Below, piece by piece: positions 52,306 to 62,759 of a DNA stretch of 64,000 nucleotides. Made by a program: the position numbers and the translations under genes. This DNA is from Sphingosinithalassobacter sp. CS137. Its GTDB lineage: Bacteria; Pseudomonadota; Alphaproteobacteria; Sphingomonadales; Sphingomonadaceae. The notes beneath the pieces are model-generated. The model was not told the DNA's origin. It saw nothing but the letters and a program-made list of their open reading frames with translations, and searched no databases. The stretch lies in NCBI RefSeq assembly GCF_014334115.1, contig NZ_CP060494.1, positions 2,200,501 to 2,264,500 of the forward strand. The letters are read 5' to 3'. The number at the start of each line of letters is the position of its first letter. Positions within the stretch are counted from its first letter, which is position 1.

Positions 52306-53499
52306 GTGACGGTCCCACGGATATTGATCATCGCCGGCTCGGATTCGGGCGGTGGCGCGGGCATCCAGGCGGACATCAAGACCGTCACGATGCTGGGCGG
52401 CCATGCGATGACCGCGATCACGGCAATCACTGCGCAAAGCACGACCGGTGTCGATGCCGTTCATCCGGTGCCGACCGACATGGTGTTGGCGCAGATCGAC
52501 GCGTGCATCGGCGATCTCGGCGTCGATGCAGTGAAAATCGGGATGATCGGATCGCCGCGCACCGCCGCGGCGGTCGCCGGGCGGCTGGAGGAGCTCGCCG
52601 GCATTCCGATCGTGTTCGACCCGGTGATGATCGCCTCTTCGGGTGCGAAGCTGGCCGACGAAGCGACGATCGCCGCATTCGAGCGGCTGATGCGGCTTTC
52701 CACCGTGACCACTCCCAATCTGCCCGAGCTGAAAGCGCTTTCGCGGATGGCGACGGGCGATGTCGAGGCGCAGCGGAAGGCCGCGCGCGCTCTGGTCGCC
52801 GAGCGCGGCTGCGCGCTGCTGGTGAAGGGCGGGCATGCCAAGGGCGCGCAGGTGACCGACCGGCTCTATTGTCCTGACGACGGCAATCCGCCCGAGATGG
52901 AATGGCGCGACGCGCGGATCGACGGCACGGAGGATCACGGCACCGGCTGCACGCTTGCCAGTGCGATCGCAGTGGAGCTCGCCAAGGACTGGCGCCTGCC
53001 CGAAGCAGTGGCGCGCGCGCGGCGCTTCGTGCGCGTGGCGATGCGCGAGGCGCCGGGGCTGGGCAAGGGGCACGGGCCGATGGGACAGCAGGGCGTGCGG
53101 CTCGACCTCAATCTCTCGCGCTTTGCACCGATGTTCAACCACGCCACGCTGCCGGCGCGCGACTATGACGCAAGTGCGCGCTTTTATCGCCTGCTCGGCC
53201 TGAAGGAGATCGTGCGCGCGGGCCCGCGCTACTCGCGCTTCGAAAGCGAAGGCGGCGCGACGCTTTCGATCGAGACGACCGATCATATCGAGGCGCCGGT
53301 GACCTTCCTCGAGTGCGGCGATCTGGACGTCACCGTCGCCTTCCTCAAGCAATCGGGTATCGTCCTCGACAGCGAGCCGACCGACCAGCGTTGGGGCTGG
53401 CGCGAGGCGCGGCTCACCGATCCTTCGGGCAATGCGATCTGCCTCTATCAGGCTGGCGAGATGCGGCGCTTTCCTCCATGGCGCGTCGACGATGCCTGA
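52306..53499 (+). CDS. thiD: ThiD (HMP/HMP-P kinase) fused to a VOC-family domain
   Basis: 397 residues. Residues 1-270 are ThiD, which phosphorylates hydroxymethylpyrimidine twice for thiamin synthesis: opening RILIIAGSDSGGGAGIQADIK, VDAVKIGMIG, FDPVMIASSG and GTEDHGTGCTLASAIA. From about M276 a glyoxalase/VOC-type domain follows (FNHATLPARDYDASARFYRLLG to DPSGNAICLYQAGE). The internal ATG (53131) has no ribosome binding site, so it appears a true fusion. GTG start has cgggag upstream. Overlaps rnhB by eight bases. Confidence 0.88.
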   Translation: MTVPRILIIAGSDSGGGAGIQADIKTVTMLGGHAMTAITAITAQSTTGVDAVHPVPTDMVLAQIDACIGDLGVDAVKIGMIGSPRTAAAVAGRLEELAGIPIVFDPVMIASSGAKLADEATIAAFERLMRLSTVTTPNLPELKALSRMATGDVEAQRKAARALVAERGCALLVKGGHAKGAQVTDRLYCPDDGNPPEMEWRDARIDGTEDHGTGCTLASAIAVELAKDWRLPEAVARARRFVRVAMREAPGLGKGHGPMGQQGVRLDLNLSRFAPMFNHATLPARDYDASARFYRLLGLKEIVRAGPRYSRFESEGGATLSIETTDHIEAPVTFLECGDLDVTVAFLKQSGIVLDSEPTDQRWGWREARLTDPSGNAICLYQAGEMRRFPPWRVDDA

Positions 53500-54127
53500 T
53501 CTGAAACATGAACGCCGCTATGCCCGGCTGCACAAGGGGCCGGTCGCAGGGGTTGACGAGGCGGGGCGCGGGCCGCTCGCGGGACCGGTGGTGGCGGCAG
53601 CGGTGGTCCTCGACCCGAAATGCGTGCCCGACGGAATCGACGATTCGAAGGCGCTGACCGCGACGAAGCGGGCGGCGCTGTGCGCGGCGCTGCTCGAATG
53701 CGCGCAGGTGGGCGTCGGCATGGCCAGCGTCGAGGAGATCGACCGGCTCAACATCTTCTGGGCGAGCATGCTGGCGATGACGCGCGCGGTGGCGGCGCTG
53801 CCCGGCGCGCCCGCGTTCGTACTGGTCGACGGCAATCGCTGCCCCGACTGGAACCATGCCAGCGCGGCAGTGGTGGGCGGTGACGCGCTTTGCCTGTCGA
53901 TCGCCGCGGCGTCGATCGTGGCCAAGCACCGGCGCGATTGCATGATGGCCGAATATGACCTGCAGTATCCCGGCTACGGCTGGGCATCGAACAAGGGCTA
54001 TTCGGCCAAGGCGCATCAGGAGGCGCTCAAGGTGCTCGGCCCGACGCCGCTGCATCGGCGGAGTTTTGCCCGGGTGGCGCAGGCGGAACTGGATCTCGGG
54101 CCGGTTCAGCTTGTCGCGGCGGAGTAG
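53492..54127 (+). CDS. rnhB: Ribonuclease HII
   Basis: 211 residues. RNase HII removes RNA from DNA-RNA hybrids and misincorporated ribonucleotides. Catalytic acids in GVDEAGRGPLAGPV (D22, E23), VLVDGNRCP and AAASIVAKHRRD; the C-terminal GYSAKAHQEALKVLGPTPLHRRSF is typical. Starts inside the end of thiD-VOC. RNase HII next to ccrM is a common alphaproteobacterial pattern; here three small genes lie between them. Confidence 0.96.
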   Translation: MPDLKHERRYARLHKGPVAGVDEAGRGPLAGPVVAAAVVLDPKCVPDGIDDSKALTATKRAALCAALLECAQVGVGMASVEEIDRLNIFWASMLAMTRAVAALPGAPAFVLVDGNRCPDWNHASAAVVGGDALCLSIAAASIVAKHRRDCMMAEYDLQYPGYGWASNKGYSAKAHQEALKVLGPTPLHRRSFARVAQAELDLGPVQLVAAE

Positions 54128-54208
54128 GCGTCGGTGCTCTTCGTCGGCAGCCATTGGCCCTCGCCGGTAGCTGCTTCACCCTGCGCCAGCGAAAAGGCGG
54201 GTTGAGCG

Positions 54209-54643
54209 GTGGCGTGTCGGCTGAGCCACGGCTGGCCGACGATCGCGCTTTACGGCGGTGCGCTCGCGCTGGGGACGGCGGCGCTGCAATGGCTCGATTA
54301 TCAGCGGATGGTGCGGAGCAATTCGGACGATGTGGTGATCTTCGTGATCGCGCTCGCATTCCTCGCACTCGGGGTGTTCGCGGGAATGCGCTTGCTGCCG
54401 CGCGCCGGGCCGAGAGCATTCGATGGCAATCCGGCGGGACGCGAGGCGCTGGGGATTTCTCCGCGCGAATATGAAGTGCTGCTCGAGCTGGCGGCGGGGC
54501 GATCGAACAAGGAGATCGCGCGGGCGCTGGGCGTTTCGCCCAACACCGTGAAGACGCACGTCGCGCGGCTCTATGCGAAGCTGAAGGCGACCCGGCGGAC
54601 CGACGCGGTGGCGAAGGCGCGGGCGCTGGGGATCGTGCGCTAG
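54209..54643 (+). CDS. Membrane-tethered LuxR-type DNA-binding protein
   Basis: 144 residues: two hydrophobic spans (IALYGGALALGTAALQWL; VVIFVIALAFLALGVFAGMRLL) followed by a LuxR-type HTH (ISPREYEVLLELAAGRSNKEIARALGVSPNTVKTHVARLYAKL, about 80-130). No receiver domain, so it may be constitutive or respond to membrane state. GTG start with ggcggg upstream region. Similar short membrane-LuxR proteins are widespread but poorly studied. Confidence 0.8.
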   Translation: MACRLSHGWPTIALYGGALALGTAALQWLDYQRMVRSNSDDVVIFVIALAFLALGVFAGMRLLPRAGPRAFDGNPAGREALGISPREYEVLLELAAGRSNKEIARALGVSPNTVKTHVARLYAKLKATRRTDAVAKARALGIVR

Positions 54644-54698
54644 CTTCTGCGGCGGACCGACTGCGCTCGAATTCCGCCGCGGTACGTGCGGAGGAGGA

Positions 54699-54836
54699 TC
54701 AATCGACGGGACAGTCGATCTCGCGTTCGGTGCAGGCGACCGTACCGGCGCCAGCCGCGCCGGCGAGCAGCGCAACGCAGCCCGAAGTGGCGAAGGCGGT
54801 CGCCGTTAGCGCGGCCGCCACGAAAAGCTTCTTCAT
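54699..54836 (-). CDS. 45-residue entericidin-like lipoprotein
   Basis: Lipoprotein with basic start, signal (KKLFVAAALTATAFATSGC) and a short Ala/Gly-rich mature part ending ACTEREIDCPVD, three cysteines in all. The size and composition resemble small entericidin-like lipoproteins, though similarity is weak. It lies divergent from the DUF4199 gene. Confidence 0.55.
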   Translation of the reverse strand: MKKLFVAAALTATAFATSGCVALLAGAAGAGTVACTEREIDCPVD

Positions 54837-55023
54837 CCGACCGCTCCGCTTTCGTTCCGATGTTACGCGTGCGTAATGCTCTTTCGGCGCGGACGTTCCC
54901 TCGGGGTGGGATTTCCATCGCCCGGCGGAAGGATTTCGCGCAAATCACCCGTTCGGGCGATTGCTCCACGCCGTGTCCCGAGGCCTGATCGGCGGACGAT
55001 CCATCGCATTCAGGAGAGAAACC

Positions 55024-55564
55024 ATGCTGAAGACCATTCTCACCCACGGCGCCATCGCGGGCCTGGTCGTGGCGATCCCGCTGTTCGGACTGAACGTGCT
55101 TCTCGACGGCCCGCCCGAAGGTGGCGTCGGCATGGCGATCGGCTATCTCACCATGCTGGTCGCCTTCACCACCATCTTCCTGGCGATCAAGCGCCGGCGC
55201 GACGCGGTGCAGGGCGGCGTGATCCGGTTCCTGCCCGCGCTGGGCCTGGGCCTCGGCATCACTCTGGTGGCGAGCGTGCTCTATGCGATCACGTGGGAAA
55301 TCGTGCTCGCGACGGGCGTGGATTTCGTCGGCCAGTATAGCGCCGATACGGTCGCGCGGATGCGCGCAGCCGGTGCGCCCGAGGCCGAGATCGCCGCGAC
55401 GCAGGCGGAGCTGGCCGCCTTCGCCGAGCAATATGCCGATCCGCTGTTCCGCTTCGCGATCACGCTGGCGGAGATCTTCCCGATCGGGCTGCTCGTGTCG
55501 CTGGTGTCGGCCGGACTGCTCGCCAATCGGAGCTTCCTGGCCGTCGATCGTACCGCCGCCAGGT

Positions 55565-55566
<2 letters not shown>
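55024..55566 (+). CDS. DUF4199 membrane protein
   Basis: 180 residues with four spans (HGAIAGLVVAIPLFGLNVLL; MAIGYLTMLVAFTTIFLAIK; ALGLGLGITLVASVLYAITWEI; FAITLAEIFPIGLLVSLVSAGLLA) and a charged periplasmic loop, matching DUF4199. Function unknown. Start supported by caggagag upstream. It ends just before the ccrM regulatory region. Confidence 0.82.
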
Positions 55567-56881
<1,315 letters not shown>

Positions 56882-56951
56882 GCGGCGCGCCCGCTTTCCG
56901 CTGAACGAACGCCCTTCGACAGCCCCGGTGCTATCGCGGTAGAGGTGGCGA

Positions 56952-58055
56952 ATGGAACTCCCGATCGCCGCGCGCTGCTATCTTCGCCCCGTCCAGTTCG
57001 TCGACACGCCGGTCGGGCGCGACGGTGAGGTGGCGCGGCTGGCGGGCGGGCTGCAGTGGTTCGCTGCCTATGAGCTGATCGCAGTCGTCGATGGAAAGCG
57101 CGTCGCGCAGCGATGCGTGCCGGTGAGCGATTTTGCGCGGGTCGTCGGCGGCTCCGGGCACGAGGCGGCGCTACTCGATCTTGCCGCGCGCCTTTCCGCG
57201 GCGCGCGCGCCGCTGACGCTGGGCGAGCGCGTGCTGCGGCTCGACCAGCCGGCGACGATGGGCATTCTCAACGTGACCCCGGACAGCTTTTCCGACGGCG
57301 GCGCGCATTGGGACGATCCCGCCGCAGCGGCGCAGGCGGGTTTCGACATGGCGGCGAACGGCGCGGCGGTGATCGACGTGGGCGGTGAATCGACTCGGCC
57401 CGGCGCTGAGGCGGTGTGGGAAGGCGACGAGATCGCGCGGACGAGACCGGTGATCGAGCGGCTGGCGGCCAGCGGAACGGCCGTCTCGATCGATACGCGC
57501 AAGGCCGCGGTGATGGAGGCGGCGCTCGCGGCGGGCGCGCATCTGGTCAATGATGTGGCGGCGCTGCTGCATGACGAGCGTGCGCTCGAAGTGGTGGCGG
57601 CGGCCGGATCACCGGTGGTGCTGATGCATTCGCCCGACCCGAAGAGGGAGCCGCATGGCGGCAGCGGCTATCGCGACGTGCTGATCGAAGTCTATGACTG
57701 GCTCGAACGCCGAGTGGGCGAAGTGGCGGCGGCGGGAGTCGATCGCGCGAAGATCCTGATCGATCCCGGCTTGGGCTTCGGCAAGTCGCTGCAGCATAAT
57801 CTGACGCTGCTCAACGGGCTCGCGCTGTTTCACGGGATCGGCTGCCCGATCGTGCTGGGGGCCAGCCGCAAGCGGATGATCGGTGCGCTGTCGCATGAGG
57901 CGCCGGCCGATTCCCGACTCGGCGGGTCGATCGCGCTCGCGCTGAAAGGCGCGGAACTAGGCGCGCAGCTGATCCGCGTGCACGATGTGTTCGAGACCGC
58001 GCAGGCGCTGCGTGTCTGGCGCGGAATGCGCGACGCGGCGCTCGTAGCGCGGTGA
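56952..58055 (+). CDS. folP: Dihydropteroate synthase
   Basis: 367 residues. Joins pterin pyrophosphate with p-aminobenzoate in folate synthesis. The catalytic core has MGILNVTPDSFSDGG, DVGGESTRPGA, VSIDTRKAAVMEAAL, DPGLGFGKSLQHN and LGASRKRMIG. An N-terminal extension of about 100 residues (RPVQFVDTPVGRDGEVARL) is longer than in E. coli FolP but looks usual for this bacterial group. It ends inside a palindrome shared with the convergent lipoprotein gene. Confidence 0.95.
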   Translation: MELPIAARCYLRPVQFVDTPVGRDGEVARLAGGLQWFAAYELIAVVDGKRVAQRCVPVSDFARVVGGSGHEAALLDLAARLSAARAPLTLGERVLRLDQPATMGILNVTPDSFSDGGAHWDDPAAAAQAGFDMAANGAAVIDVGGESTRPGAEAVWEGDEIARTRPVIERLAASGTAVSIDTRKAAVMEAALAAGAHLVNDVAALLHDERALEVVAAAGSPVVLMHSPDPKREPHGGSGYRDVLIEVYDWLERRVGEVAAAGVDRAKILIDPGLGFGKSLQHNLTLLNGLALFHGIGCPIVLGASRKRMIGALSHEAPADSRLGGSIALALKGAELGAQLIRVHDVFETAQALRVWRGMRDAALVAR

Positions 58056-58077
58056 GCGCGCGCTCACCGCGCTACGA
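58042..58077. terminator. 36-bp perfect palindrome spanning both stop codons of convergent genes
   Basis: The left half (58042-58059, TCGTAGCGCGGTGAGCGC) is perfectly complementary to the right half. It contains the folP stop (58053-58055) and the lipoprotein stop (58064-58066), so both proteins end in VAR. Symmetric position suits a bidirectional terminator, though no T-run follows. Confidence 0.7.
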
Positions 58078-59086
58078 CGGGGTCCGGCTCGATCTGCAGG
58101 GTGCGCAGGACGCCCATCATCGCGGTCGTCGGCTCGCCACCCTGATGGCGCCATAGCCGCTCGACGATCAGCGTGCGATCGCCGGCGGGCAGGAAAGTCC
58201 AGCTGGAGCCCGAACCTTCGGCCCCCTGCGTGATGCGAAAGCCGCTGCGGCCGGCGAGATCGGCCTCCTCGATCCTTCCGCTCGGAAAGCGGCTGCGAAA
58301 AGTGGCCACCGGAGTATCGCTGATCGCGATCGCGAGACCGGGCTCCATGCGCGCCTCGCAGCGCTGGGTGAGGCCGGATTCGCCGTAGCTGCAATTGCGC
58401 TGGCCGAGCTGGGCCGTGCGATCGCGGCGGATGAGCTTGGTCGCATCCAGCGTCTCCTCATAGCTGGGCGGCAGCTGCACCTCGGTATCGACCAGCGCAT
58501 GCCGCTCCGGATCGTAGAGGAAGCTGGCCGGGCCGGCGCGTCCGACGAGCATCATGCTGTCGAGCGCACGCCCGGCGGTCTGCTCCCAGGGCGAGCCCGG
58601 GCGGGAGGGATGCGAGAAGCGCGCAGTGACGAGCCGCTGGTCGTCGGGACGCAACAGCAGGACGTGGACGCGCGCGCCGTCCGCATTGGTGCCCGTCGCG
58701 CGCCAGACGGCGACGCCGTCGTTCACGACCGAGACGTCCTGAAGGCCTTCGCGGACGGCGGCGACCTGCTGCTCGAAGCCGCGCCCGAGCGCGTTGTTGC
58801 TGCCGAACACGCGCAGCGTCGCGTCGCCGTTGCGGAACACGCGGCCGTCGTCGTTGGCCGGCGGGTCGGTGGCGACGAACCCGGGCGGCACTTCGATCGC
58901 GAAGTCGAACCGGGCGTTCCGATAATCGACCCACGCGTCGCCGGTTCGTTGGGCCTGCACGGGGCCAGGCGATGCTTCGGCGGTGGGCATGGCGCCAGGC
59001 GTGGCGCGCGGTTGCGGGTCGGACGACTGGCCCGAACAGGCCGCGAGCGCCGCGGCGGCGGTCAGCAGAGGAGGCAAAAGTCGCAT
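58064..59086 (-). CDS. Lipoprotein of unknown function
   Basis: 340 residues with lipobox LTAAAALAAC, a short disordered stretch, then two similar alpha-beta units (WVDYRNARFDFAIEVPPGF; GFRITQGAEGSGSSWTFLPAGDRTLIVERLWRHQ). Four or so cysteines in the second half (NCSYGESGLTQRCEARME). No recognised family. Outer-membrane-linked by signal only. Confidence 0.7.
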   Translation of the reverse strand: MRLLPPLLTAAAALAACSGQSSDPQPRATPGAMPTAEASPGPVQAQRTGDAWVDYRNARFDFAIEVPPGFVATDPPANDDGRVFRNGDATLRVFGSNNALGRGFEQQVAAVREGLQDVSVVNDGVAVWRATGTNADGARVHVLLLRPDDQRLVTARFSHPSRPGSPWEQTAGRALDSMMLVGRAGPASFLYDPERHALVDTEVQLPPSYEETLDATKLIRRDRTAQLGQRNCSYGESGLTQRCEARMEPGLAIAISDTPVATFRSRFPSGRIEEADLAGRSGFRITQGAEGSGSSWTFLPAGDRTLIVERLWRHQGGEPTTAMMGVLRTLQIEPDPVVAR

Positions 59087-59134
59087 GGCCCGTCAAAGCA
59101 TGACGCGAGCGGGTGTTCCAGACGTGGCGGCGGC

Positions 59135-60562
59135 TCAGGCGGCGTTCTGGTCGATCCCCAACTCACCCAGCTTGCGGTACAGCGTCGAGCGGCCGATGCC
59201 GAGCCGACGCGCCACTTCGGTCATGCGGCCCCGGTAATGGCCGATCGCGAGACGGATCACGTCCGCTTCGATCTCCTCCAGCGGGCGCAGATTGCCGTCG
59301 GGCCGGAACAGCGTGACTCCGGCATGGCCGGTCGCAGGCTGGCTGGCGGCGCTGCTTTCGGGCTTTCCGGCTGCCAGCTGGGCGATCTGGGGGAAGTCGG
59401 TGCGGGTGAGCGCATCCCCCTCGCAGAGCACGGCGGCGCGGAAGAGCGCGTTCTGGAGCTGGCGCACGTTGCCGGGCCAGTCATAGGAGCCGAGCAGCTG
59501 CAGCGCCTCGTCGGTGATGCCGAGCGGCCGCAGCCCCGGCTGCTCGGCGATGCGGCCGAGCAAATGGCGGACGAGCGCCGGAACGTCGCCGCTGCGGTCG
59601 CGCAGCGGCGGGATCGTCACCTGGACGACGTTGAGGCGATAATAGAGATCCTCGCGGAAGCGGCCGGCCTCGACCTCGGCGATCAGCGTCTTGTTGGTCG
59701 CGGCGACGACGCGGACGTCGACTTCGCGCGTGTGGCGCGCACCGAGCGGCTGGATTTCGCCCGACTGCAGTACCCGCAGCAGCTTCACTTGCGCCTCGAG
59801 CGGCATCTCGCCGATTTCGTCGAGGAACAGCGTGCCGCCATCGGCTTCCTGGAAACGGCCGATCTTGCGCTCGAATGCGCCGGTGAACGCGCCCTTTTCA
59901 TGGCCGAACAGCTCGGACTCGACGAGGTTGGCGGGGATGGCGCCGCAGTTGACGCAGATCATCTCCTTCTTCGAGCGGGGGCTGGCGGCATGGATCGCCT
60001 CGGCGACGACCTCCTTGCCGACGCCGCTTTCGCCTTCGATCAGCACGGGCACGCGGGCGCGTGCCGCCTTGGCGGCGATCGCGAGCGCAGCGCGGAACTG
60101 GGGCGCGGACCCCACGATCTCGTCGAAGGCGAGCGGATGCGAGAGCTTTTCGGTGAGTGGGCGCAGTTCGCCCGAGCTGGTGCCGCCGACCGCGGTCTCG
60201 AGCGCAGCGAGCAGCCGTTCCGAGGCGAGCGGCTTGACCAGAAAATCGGTGGCGCCGGCGCGCATTGCCGAAACGGCGGCGGCGACCGACCCGTTGGCGG
60301 TGAGCATCAGGATCGGAAGCTGTGGGCGGCGCGTGCGCAGTTCGGCGATGAGCTGCGCGGAATCGCAGTCGAGTGCCCAATGATCGAGAATCACGGCGTC
60401 GAGCGCCATTCCGTCGGGCGTGCCGAGGGTGGCGATCGCAGTTTCCGATTCGCCCGCGAAGATGGTGCGCCAGCCGCGGCGCGCGGCGATGGCGGCGACG
60501 AGGCGGCGCTGTGCCGGTTCGTCGTCGATCAGCATCAAGAGGCGCTGCCCGTTTCGCGTCAT
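59135..60562 (-). CDS. NtrC-family sigma-54-dependent response regulator
   Basis: 475 residues: receiver domain (acid pair D13/D14, phosphoacceptor D60 in VILDHW, lysine in FLVKPLAS), AAA+ domain with Walker A GESGVGKE and the sigma-54 contact [19 protein letters not shown], and a Fis-type HTH ([22 protein letters not shown]). Start 60562 has aagga eight bases upstream; a very long upstream frame is only antisense to pntAA. No partner kinase is near, so it is an orphan in this window. Confidence 0.92.
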   Translation of the reverse strand: MTRNGQRLLMLIDDEPAQRRLVAAIAARRGWRTIFAGESETAIATLGTPDGMALDAVILDHWALDCDSAQLIAELRTRRPQLPILMLTANGSVAAAVSAMRAGATDFLVKPLASERLLAALETAVGGTSSGELRPLTEKLSHPLAFDEIVGSAPQFRAALAIAAKAARARVPVLIEGESGVGKEVVAEAIHAASPRSKKEMICVNCGAIPANLVESELFGHEKGAFTGAFERKIGRFQEADGGTLFLDEIGEMPLEAQVKLLRVLQSGEIQPLGARHTREVDVRVVAATNKTLIAEVEAGRFREDLYYRLNVVQVTIPPLRDRSGDVPALVRHLLGRIAEQPGLRPLGITDEALQLLGSYDWPGNVRQLQNALFRAAVLCEGDALTRTDFPQIAQLAAGKPESSAASQPATGHAGVTLFRPDGNLRPLEEIEADVIRLAIGHYRGRMTEVARRLGIGRSTLYRKLGELGIDQNAA

Positions 60563-60720
60563 CCGCCGTCCTTCGTCTCTGCTGTCCCGCATTGAAGCGG
60601 AATTGATACGCAAAATGCGTAAAGGCGGGCTTAAGCGTGCCAAAGCCGCACGACTCTTGAGGAGGAACAAGAGGCCGGTTAAGGGAAGAGCAACAGCTGC
60701 GTTTAGGGGAAGTTGGCGCA

Positions 60721-60846
60721 ATGGCCGAACAAGGCGAACTAAAAGCTCATCGGGCGACCTACGGCGGCTTTCTGTCGATGGTGAAATGGGGCTCGGTGAT
60801 CGTGGCGATCCTGGCTCTTGGCGTCGTCCTGCTGATCGCGCCCTGA
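60721..60846 (+). CDS. aa3-type cytochrome c oxidase subunit IV (small)
   Basis: 41 residues: polar head (AEQGELKAHRATYGGFLSMV) and one span (WGSVIVAILALGVVLLIA). This is the classical bacterial aa3-oxidase subunit IV pattern (AxHxxTYxxFxxxxKWG). It ends one base before pntAA. Its gene is often found next to the pnt operon in alphaproteobacteria rather than with the cox genes. Confidence 0.85.
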   Translation: MAEQGELKAHRATYGGFLSMVKWGSVIVAILALGVVLLIAP

Positions 60847-60847
60847 A

Positions 60848-61978
60848 GTGAAGATCGCCGTCCTCAAGGAGCTCGCAGCCGGCGAACGGCGCGTTTCGGC
60901 AACTCCGGAGACGGTCAAGAAATTCACGGGGCTCGGCGCAGAGGTCGCGGTCGAGACCGGCGCGGGCGCAAGCGCTTCGATCTCCGACGACGCCTATGCC
61001 GCGGCCGGCGCCACGCTTGGTCCGCGCGCACAGGTGATCGCCGGCGCCGATATGCTGCTCGGCGTGCAGGGCCCGGATCCCGCAAGCCTGGCCGGACTGA
61101 AGCAGGGCGCCTGGATAGTGGCCGGGCTCAATCCCTTCGGCGAGCGCGCGCGTGTCGATGGTTATGCCGCGCTCGGTGCCGAGGCGCTGGCGATGGAGTT
61201 CATGCCGCGCATCACGCGCGCGCAATCGATGGACATCCTCTCGAGTCAGTCGAACCTCGCCGGCTACAAGGCGGTGCTCGATGCGGCGGCCGAATATGGC
61301 CGCGCCTTTCCGATGATGATGACTGCCGCGGGCACCGTCTCCGCCGCGCGCGTGTTCGTGATGGGCGTGGGCGTCGCCGGGCTGCAGGCGATCGCGACCG
61401 CGCGGCGGCTGGGCGCGCAGGTGAGCGCCACCGACGTGCGCGCCGCGACCAAGGAGCAGATCCTGTCGCTCGGCGCCAAGCCGATCTTCGTCGAGCAAGT
61501 GAAAGGCATCGAGGGCGAAGGCACCGGCGGCTATGCCACCGAAATGTCCGACGAGTACAAGGCGGCGCAGGCCGAGCTGGTGTCGAGCCACATCGCCAAG
61601 CAGGACATCGTCATCACCACTGCGCTGATCCCGGGCCGCGCCGCGCCGCGTCTGATCAGCGATGCACAAGTCGCCTCGATGCGGCCGGGCAGCGTGATCG
61701 TCGACCTGGCTGTCGAGCAGGGCGGTAATGTGGAAGGCGCGGTTGCGGGCGAGATCGTCGAGAAGCACGGCGTGAAGATCGTCGGACACCGCAACGTGCC
61801 GAGCCGGCTGGCGGCGGACGCATCGGCGCTGTTCGCGCGCAACCTGTTCAACTTCCTCTCCGCCTTCTGGGACAAGGATGCGGGGCGGCCCGTGCTGCCC
61901 GACGACGATGAGATCGCGCAGGCGATCCGGCTGACGCGCGGCGGGCAAGTGGTGAACGCGCGGCTGCTCGCGCAATGA
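60848..61978 (+). CDS. pntAA: NAD(P) transhydrogenase alpha subunit, part 1 (domain I)
   Basis: 376 residues. NAD(H)-binding domain I of proton-translocating transhydrogenase: KIAVLKELAAGERRVSATPETVKKF, GADMLLGVQGP, RITRAQSMDILSSQSNLAGYKAV, and the NAD fold VFVMGVGVAGLQAIATARRLGAQVSATDVR. Makes NADPH from NADH at the cost of the proton gradient. GTG start right after the oxidase subunit IV stop. Its stop overlaps the next start (ATGA). Confidence 0.95.
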   Translation: MKIAVLKELAAGERRVSATPETVKKFTGLGAEVAVETGAGASASISDDAYAAAGATLGPRAQVIAGADMLLGVQGPDPASLAGLKQGAWIVAGLNPFGERARVDGYAALGAEALAMEFMPRITRAQSMDILSSQSNLAGYKAVLDAAAEYGRAFPMMMTAAGTVSAARVFVMGVGVAGLQAIATARRLGAQVSATDVRAATKEQILSLGAKPIFVEQVKGIEGEGTGGYATEMSDEYKAAQAELVSSHIAKQDIVITTALIPGRAAPRLISDAQVASMRPGSVIVDLAVEQGGNVEGAVAGEIVEKHGVKIVGHRNVPSRLAADASALFARNLFNFLSAFWDKDAGRPVLPDDDEIAQAIRLTRGGQVVNARLLAQ

Positions 61979-62289
61979 TCCCGCGGCTCGCCATGACCGC
62001 AGTGGCGGCGGGCCTGGGCGGATGCGGCCATTCGAGCGACGGGGTGGCGCCGCAGGCGGTGCGCGCGTGCGAGGGCTGGATTCAGAACAATCTCGGCTAT
62101 CGTTCGGACTACCGACGCAACGGCGTACGTCAGGCGCTCGGACCGGAGCGGTCGGTCGTGCGCATCGGCTTCGAAGGCACCAACACCTTCGGCGTGCGCA
62201 TCGACGGCGAAGCCTATTGCGTCTTCACGACCGAGGCGGGGCGGCTCGGCCGTTTTCTGCCGCAGGATTCCTTTCTCACCGACAGCTAG
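61975..62289 (+). CDS. Small lipoprotein-like protein inserted in the pnt operon
   Basis: 104 residues with a short signal and lipobox-like AAGLGGC, then a compact domain (RACEGWIQNNLGYRSDYRRNGVR, VVRIGFEGTNTFGVRIDGEAYCVFTTEAG). Overlaps the pntAA stop by four bases and ends eight bases before pntAB. No family recognised. Its place inside the operon suggests co-expression, but a functional link is only inferred. Confidence 0.65.
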   Translation: MIPRLAMTAVAAGLGGCGHSSDGVAPQAVRACEGWIQNNLGYRSDYRRNGVRQALGPERSVVRIGFEGTNTFGVRIDGEAYCVFTTEAGRLGRFLPQDSFLTDS

Positions 62290-62297
62290 GCGGACCC

Positions 62298-62579
62298 ATG
62301 GACTTCATCGCGATCCTGTCGATCTTCGTACTGGCGTGTTTCGTCGGCTATTACGTGGTCTGGTCGGTTACGCCGGCGCTGCACACGCCGCTGATGGCGG
62401 TGACCAATGCGATTTCCTCGGTGATCGTCGTCGGTGCGCTGATCGCGGCGATGGCGGCGGGGCAGGAGGTCGCGAAATGGCTGGGGCTGGTCGCGGTGGC
62501 GCTCGCCAGCGTCAACATCTTCGGCGGCTTTGCCGTGACCGAGCGGATGCTGGCGATGTACAAGAAGAAGGAGCGCTGA
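62298..62579 (+). CDS. pntAB: NAD(P) transhydrogenase alpha subunit, part 2
   Basis: 93 residues, three spans (FIAILSIFVLACFVGYYVVWSV; AVTNAISSVIVVGALIAAMAAG; WLGLVAVALASVNIFGGFAVT), with TPLMAVTNAISS as in all PntAB proteins. It supplies part of the membrane proton path. The C-terminus is short and basic (RMLAMYKKKER). Confidence 0.94.
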   Translation: MDFIAILSIFVLACFVGYYVVWSVTPALHTPLMAVTNAISSVIVVGALIAAMAAGQEVAKWLGLVAVALASVNIFGGFAVTERMLAMYKKKER

Positions 62580-62582
62580 GCC

Positions 62583-62759
62583 GTGGCGGGGGACAGCAGC
62601 GTGCTTCGGTCCGCACGCAGCAGCCTGCGGGTGGCGCTTCCCGTGGCGGTCGTGTCGCTTTGCGTTCTAGGGGGATACCAGGTCGGCAAGGACATGGCGC
62701 TGCGCGATAATGCGCGCGACGCGCGTGCGGCTCAGCAAGACATTCGGGGGAACGACTGA
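62583..62759 (+). CDS. 58-residue single-span membrane protein between pntAB and pntB
   Basis: GTG start three bases after the pntAB stop; its stop overlaps the pntB start (TGATG). Polar basic head, one span (VALPVAVVSLCVLGGYQVG) and a charged tail (DMALRDNARDARAAQQDIR). Translationally locked to the transhydrogenase genes, so probably a real accessory microprotein. Confidence 0.6.
   Translation: MAGDSSVLRSARSSLRVALPVAVVSLCVLGGYQVGKDMALRDNARDARAAQQDIRGND

Noticed and set aside
59135..61975. A 946-codon minus-strand frame
   Set aside because: Only the part from 60562 down is the response regulator. The rest is antisense to the well-supported pntAA gene and reads as low-complexity Arg/His/Ala text, as GC-rich genomes produce.
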